From: Pseudisothecium myosuroides
Taxonomy: Eukaryota; Streptophyta; Bryopsida; Hypnales; Lembophyllaceae
DNA length: 64,000 nt
Reading direction: 5' to 3'
Assembly (NCBI GenBank): GCA_951799445.1
Contig: OX637292.1
Span: 20,897,296-20,961,295 of the forward strand
Position 1 is the stretch's first letter. Each line of letters opens with the position of its first letter. Both the position numbers and the translations under genes were made by a program. Below the pieces are notes generated by a model. It saw nothing but the letters and a program-made list of their open reading frames with translations, had not been told where the DNA came from and ran no database searches. Positions 61,082 to 64,000 of the stretch are shown here, piece by piece.

Positions 61082-63729
61082 TCAAAGAGGTTGTACATCA
61101 CTTGCGGCAGGTTTCGAATCCTTAGGCTTTGGTATCTTAAACTTAGGGGCTGCTTTGCGGGACTCAAACATGCGATGCTTCACACGGCTTTTCTGCTTGT
61201 CTACAATTCCAGCCTTCCGGAAATACTCTGCTGCCACTTCCTTGTTACCCAAAGCCTTTTCAGTGAGAGCAATTTCCTACATCGGAGACGACAGAGCAAC
61301 ATAAGAAATCAATGAATTCCCCACATCAAAGAAGTTGAACAAAAAAATGTCAGATTCTACCATGGTTTAAATTGAAGAAGACAAAGAACACACAATGCAT
61401 GACACAGCTTGTCGGAGCTAGTTCAACGCTGCAAAAACTACGTTCATGAGGGAGCATCTCACCATCAAAACTGCAGAATTCTCATACTCCAGTGACAATG
61501 CAACCATCAATAGCTTTTGTGCAGCCTCCAAATTTCCATTGACACGTTCCATGTGAGCATAGGCCTGTCAACAAGACAACAGACCAACTCAGGAAATGGA
61601 CCATCGAGAAACAGGCACCTAGACTATTTCTTGTCAGATATTTGAAACAAGATAGTGCTATCATGACATCCACTTCAGATATATTAACAAGTACCTGAAG
61701 ACAGGGAATGCTCCGAGGATTAGCTCCAAGACCTCTTTCGAAAAGAATTCTGGCACCTGTCAAATTTCCAGCCTGTTGTTCCAATAAAGCCCATGCCTGC
61801 ACTCAAAACACATTGTTATTTCAGAGAAGGTCAAATGATACGATCAAAATTTGCTAACACCACCTATCAAACAAGTGGCAATAAAATTTGAATTATTTAC
61901 ATCTGCTTACAAAACAAGCATAATGAGTGATTTTCTTCGTTAAAAGGGATATTACCTGCCAAGAGTGGACATTCTCAGGGTTCACTTCCACACACCGTTG
62001 GTACAGTTTGCGAGCACGCTCCCTTGTTGAGTCTGAACCCAGTAATGATTCTTGATGTGCCCAAGCCTGGGAAAGGAGATGCGTAAGTACATGACAATAA
62101 GCTATTACAGGAGCAGGTGCGCTGGTAATATACATTTTCAATTGTACATATTCATTGCAAAATATCAGGAAAATAATAGAGATCAAACCTGTAACGCGTG
62201 AAGGTTTCCAGGTTCTACGTCAAGCGCCTTCTGGAACAGTTGTCTCATTTTTCCACGCTTTCCTTGTCTGGCCTCAAATAATGCCCAAGCCTGTTAATCA
62301 GAAACCAAATAGCTTCCGTTACAGATGGCACCCATATCATCAAGACGACAAAAACAACTCTCAAATTAAAAAGCCTTGCAATAAGAATCAGTTCAATACC
62401 AAAATCAACAAACAGATAAAACAACATGGTCGATGGCGACGAGCATAACTTAAAAGCACAGGATTGATTTGCTTAGCTGAGTGACTAGATTACTAAAACG
62501 AGTGAGATCTTCGAAAAAAAATTTAGAAAGCACCTTCAAGTAGCATATAACTCCAACCAGAAAATCAAGTAACTCGGAATTCTTCACTGCGAATAAAAGA
62601 CCACCTTAACAAGACTGGACCAAAACAGTACTCTGTCTCAATTTCTTGCTTACCTGCCAGCACTTCACATCTTCTGGAGCTGATTCCGCAGCCAGTCTGA
62701 AGTGATAACGAGCAGCAGAATAGTTGTGAGCTCGTGACTCTATAAGGGCTCGAGTTTGGTGAACTACTGCATTTCCAGGCTGTATCTTTGCAGCTCTTTC
62801 TAACAGCTCCCGGGCTTTGCTCCAATTTCCTAGCTTTTGCTCAAGCATAGCCCAGCCATGCAATCCATACACGCCTGCTCCTTTCAGTTCTTTAACTCCG
62901 TTCTTCTCCCCCTTGAAGTGATTAAGAAGAATAAGAATGATTAGAAACCTAGTAGACTTGCCTTTGTAGATCCTAATTAAAGTCCAAATTACTACTTCAG
63001 TCATACTATAAAAACAAAAAGAGACGGTACTTTTGAAAAGATAAAAAGTCGAGAAAACATTCTCAACAAGTAACTCCTGCCTATTATGCCCTAGTAAAAC
63101 ATATGATGGATTTGCTTCGATTCCTAAAGCGATAATCCAAATTAAACCAAGAAACAATTGCAATATGAGATTATAATCCGGTAAACCAAAACCATTACCA
63201 TGATTTGCAGACGCACAAATTGAAAGAGTGACAATGACAACAGAAAAAAACACTCAACACAGACAGTAACCTATACCTTGTGAGCTATTCGTACGGACTC
63301 CAGATATAAATATCTAGCTCTGGTGGCATTACGAGCCTGAGCTTCTAAAGACGCCCACCCTTGAAGCGCTTTAACATAGCTAAGACAGTAATCTCCTTCT
63401 CTGAATGCTCCAACTGCCCTCTCGTAATACGCTCCGGCTGCAACAGAATCTCCTGCCATGCATAACGAAGAACATCTCAAAATTTCGGTCCTACCAGGAC
63501 ACACTGCATCTGGAAGCATCCTGATGCCCCGCATCCAATATCTCTGAAGCAAGCCGTTTCTCTCGACAAGTATATGACTAAAAAATATAAGCACATTGAG
63601 TCCTTGACGAAACAGAGCCGAAGGAACATACAATTTCACGACTAAGAGATTAAAAAACCTACCCCTTTTTCGTTCCAGTTGAGCCAAATGGACCATGACA
63701 TCTGCATTGCCGGGATGTTTCTTTGCTAG
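61082..63729 (-). CDS. TPR/HAT-repeat protein (5' partial)
   Basis: Minus-strand exons: 63729-63663, 63503-63277, 62911-62654, 62290-62189, 62066-61956, 61796-61695, 61564-61463 and 61276-61082 (TGA at 61084-61082). They give 387 aa in frame; the N-terminus lies beyond 63729 and probably beyond the window. The protein is built of tandem TPR/HAT units of about 34 residues with the pattern A-W-A-x-x-E-x-x-x-G-N-x-x-x-A-R-x-L-F-x-x-x-L-x-x-x-P. Examples are HGWAMLEQKLGNWSKAREL and AWALLEQQAGNLTGARILF. The C-terminal 40 residues are basic (KHRMFESRKAAPKFKIPKPK). Such arrays bind RNA or proteins; HCF107/Mbb1-type plastid RNA factors are one possibility, but the C-terminus does not match those. The exon at 63503 was placed by phase and is less certain. 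Confidence 0.78.
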
Positions 63730-64000
63730 CTGCCAGAACAAACACAGATATGACGATCAGAACAAAACCGGCCATGATCACGCCCCCCGAGAAAACCTCA
63801 CTACCGACCGACCGAACAAAACATACCTGTTTTAAAGTCCTTCAAGTGCTGAGTCAGAACCACTAACAAGCACAGAGCAAAACATTTGAATACAGTAATC
63901 CAAAAATCATGCTTTGCTCACCAAAACACTCTTATAGTCATCTGCACAATAATGAGATCACCAACAACTTAGGTCACACATGAATGCAGTTATCACAAAT
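63730..64000. other. Upstream intron/edge of the TPR gene
   Basis: A donor-like aaaacag|gtatgt on the minus strand at 63826 could end another upstream exon, but the in-phase frame is closed by a stop 18 bases upstream, so I did not add it. Confidence 0.3.

Noticed and set aside
61082..63729. Naming the TPR gene HCF107
   Set aside because: The repeat style is similar, but the C-terminal tail as read does not resemble HCF107, so no symbol was given.

Overview
The window looks like nuclear DNA of a land plant. Seven intron-bearing protein genes carry canonical GT-AG introns. Between them lie AT-rich stretches full of short non-autonomous DNA transposons of plant type (Emigrant/pogo-like, Stowaway-like, CACTA-like and TTAA-flanked elements). 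All names rest on family patterns read directly from the translations; no database was searched. Decayed piggyBac-like and DNA-methylase-like genes make a seedless land plant (bryophyte or lycophyte) my best guess, with low confidence.

Region 1-25.4 kb is a compact gene block. It holds POP1 (RNase P/MRP subunit, +, 5' end outside the window), PIGM (GPI mannosyltransferase 1, +), a small mitochondrial complex I assembly-factor-like gene (NDUFAF4 type, -), a NiaP/SV2-like major facilitator transporter (+) and an equilibrative nucleoside transporter (ENT, +). I rebuilt the exons by hand. In each complete gene the exon phases close on an open frame of the length expected for its family. Several introns contain tandem or shared repeats.

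Region 25.4-52 kb has no intact gene that I recognise. It holds a Stowaway-type MITE, a hairpin CACTA MITE, a decayed DNA N4/N6-methyltransferase-like gene (-) lying divergently beside a decayed piggyBac-like transposase (+), three copies of a roughly 0.93 kb TTAA-flanked inverted-repeat element, a 1.86 kb CACTA element with an internal 357 bp hairpin and a tRNA-like segment, a decayed transposon-type gene on the minus strand near 43.5-44.2 kb, and a hAT-like transposase remnant near 47.5-48 kb.

Region 52-64 kb is genic again. It holds an intronless 218-codon ORF of unknown family (+), a displaced copy of one ENT exon-intron junction, a seven-exon gene for a probable plastid-targeted conserved plant protein (+), and a TPR/HAT-repeat gene (-) that runs off the right edge. 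The genes belong to unrelated housekeeping pathways (tRNA processing, GPI-anchor synthesis, respiratory-complex assembly, transport, plastid function) and do not form an operon or cluster.
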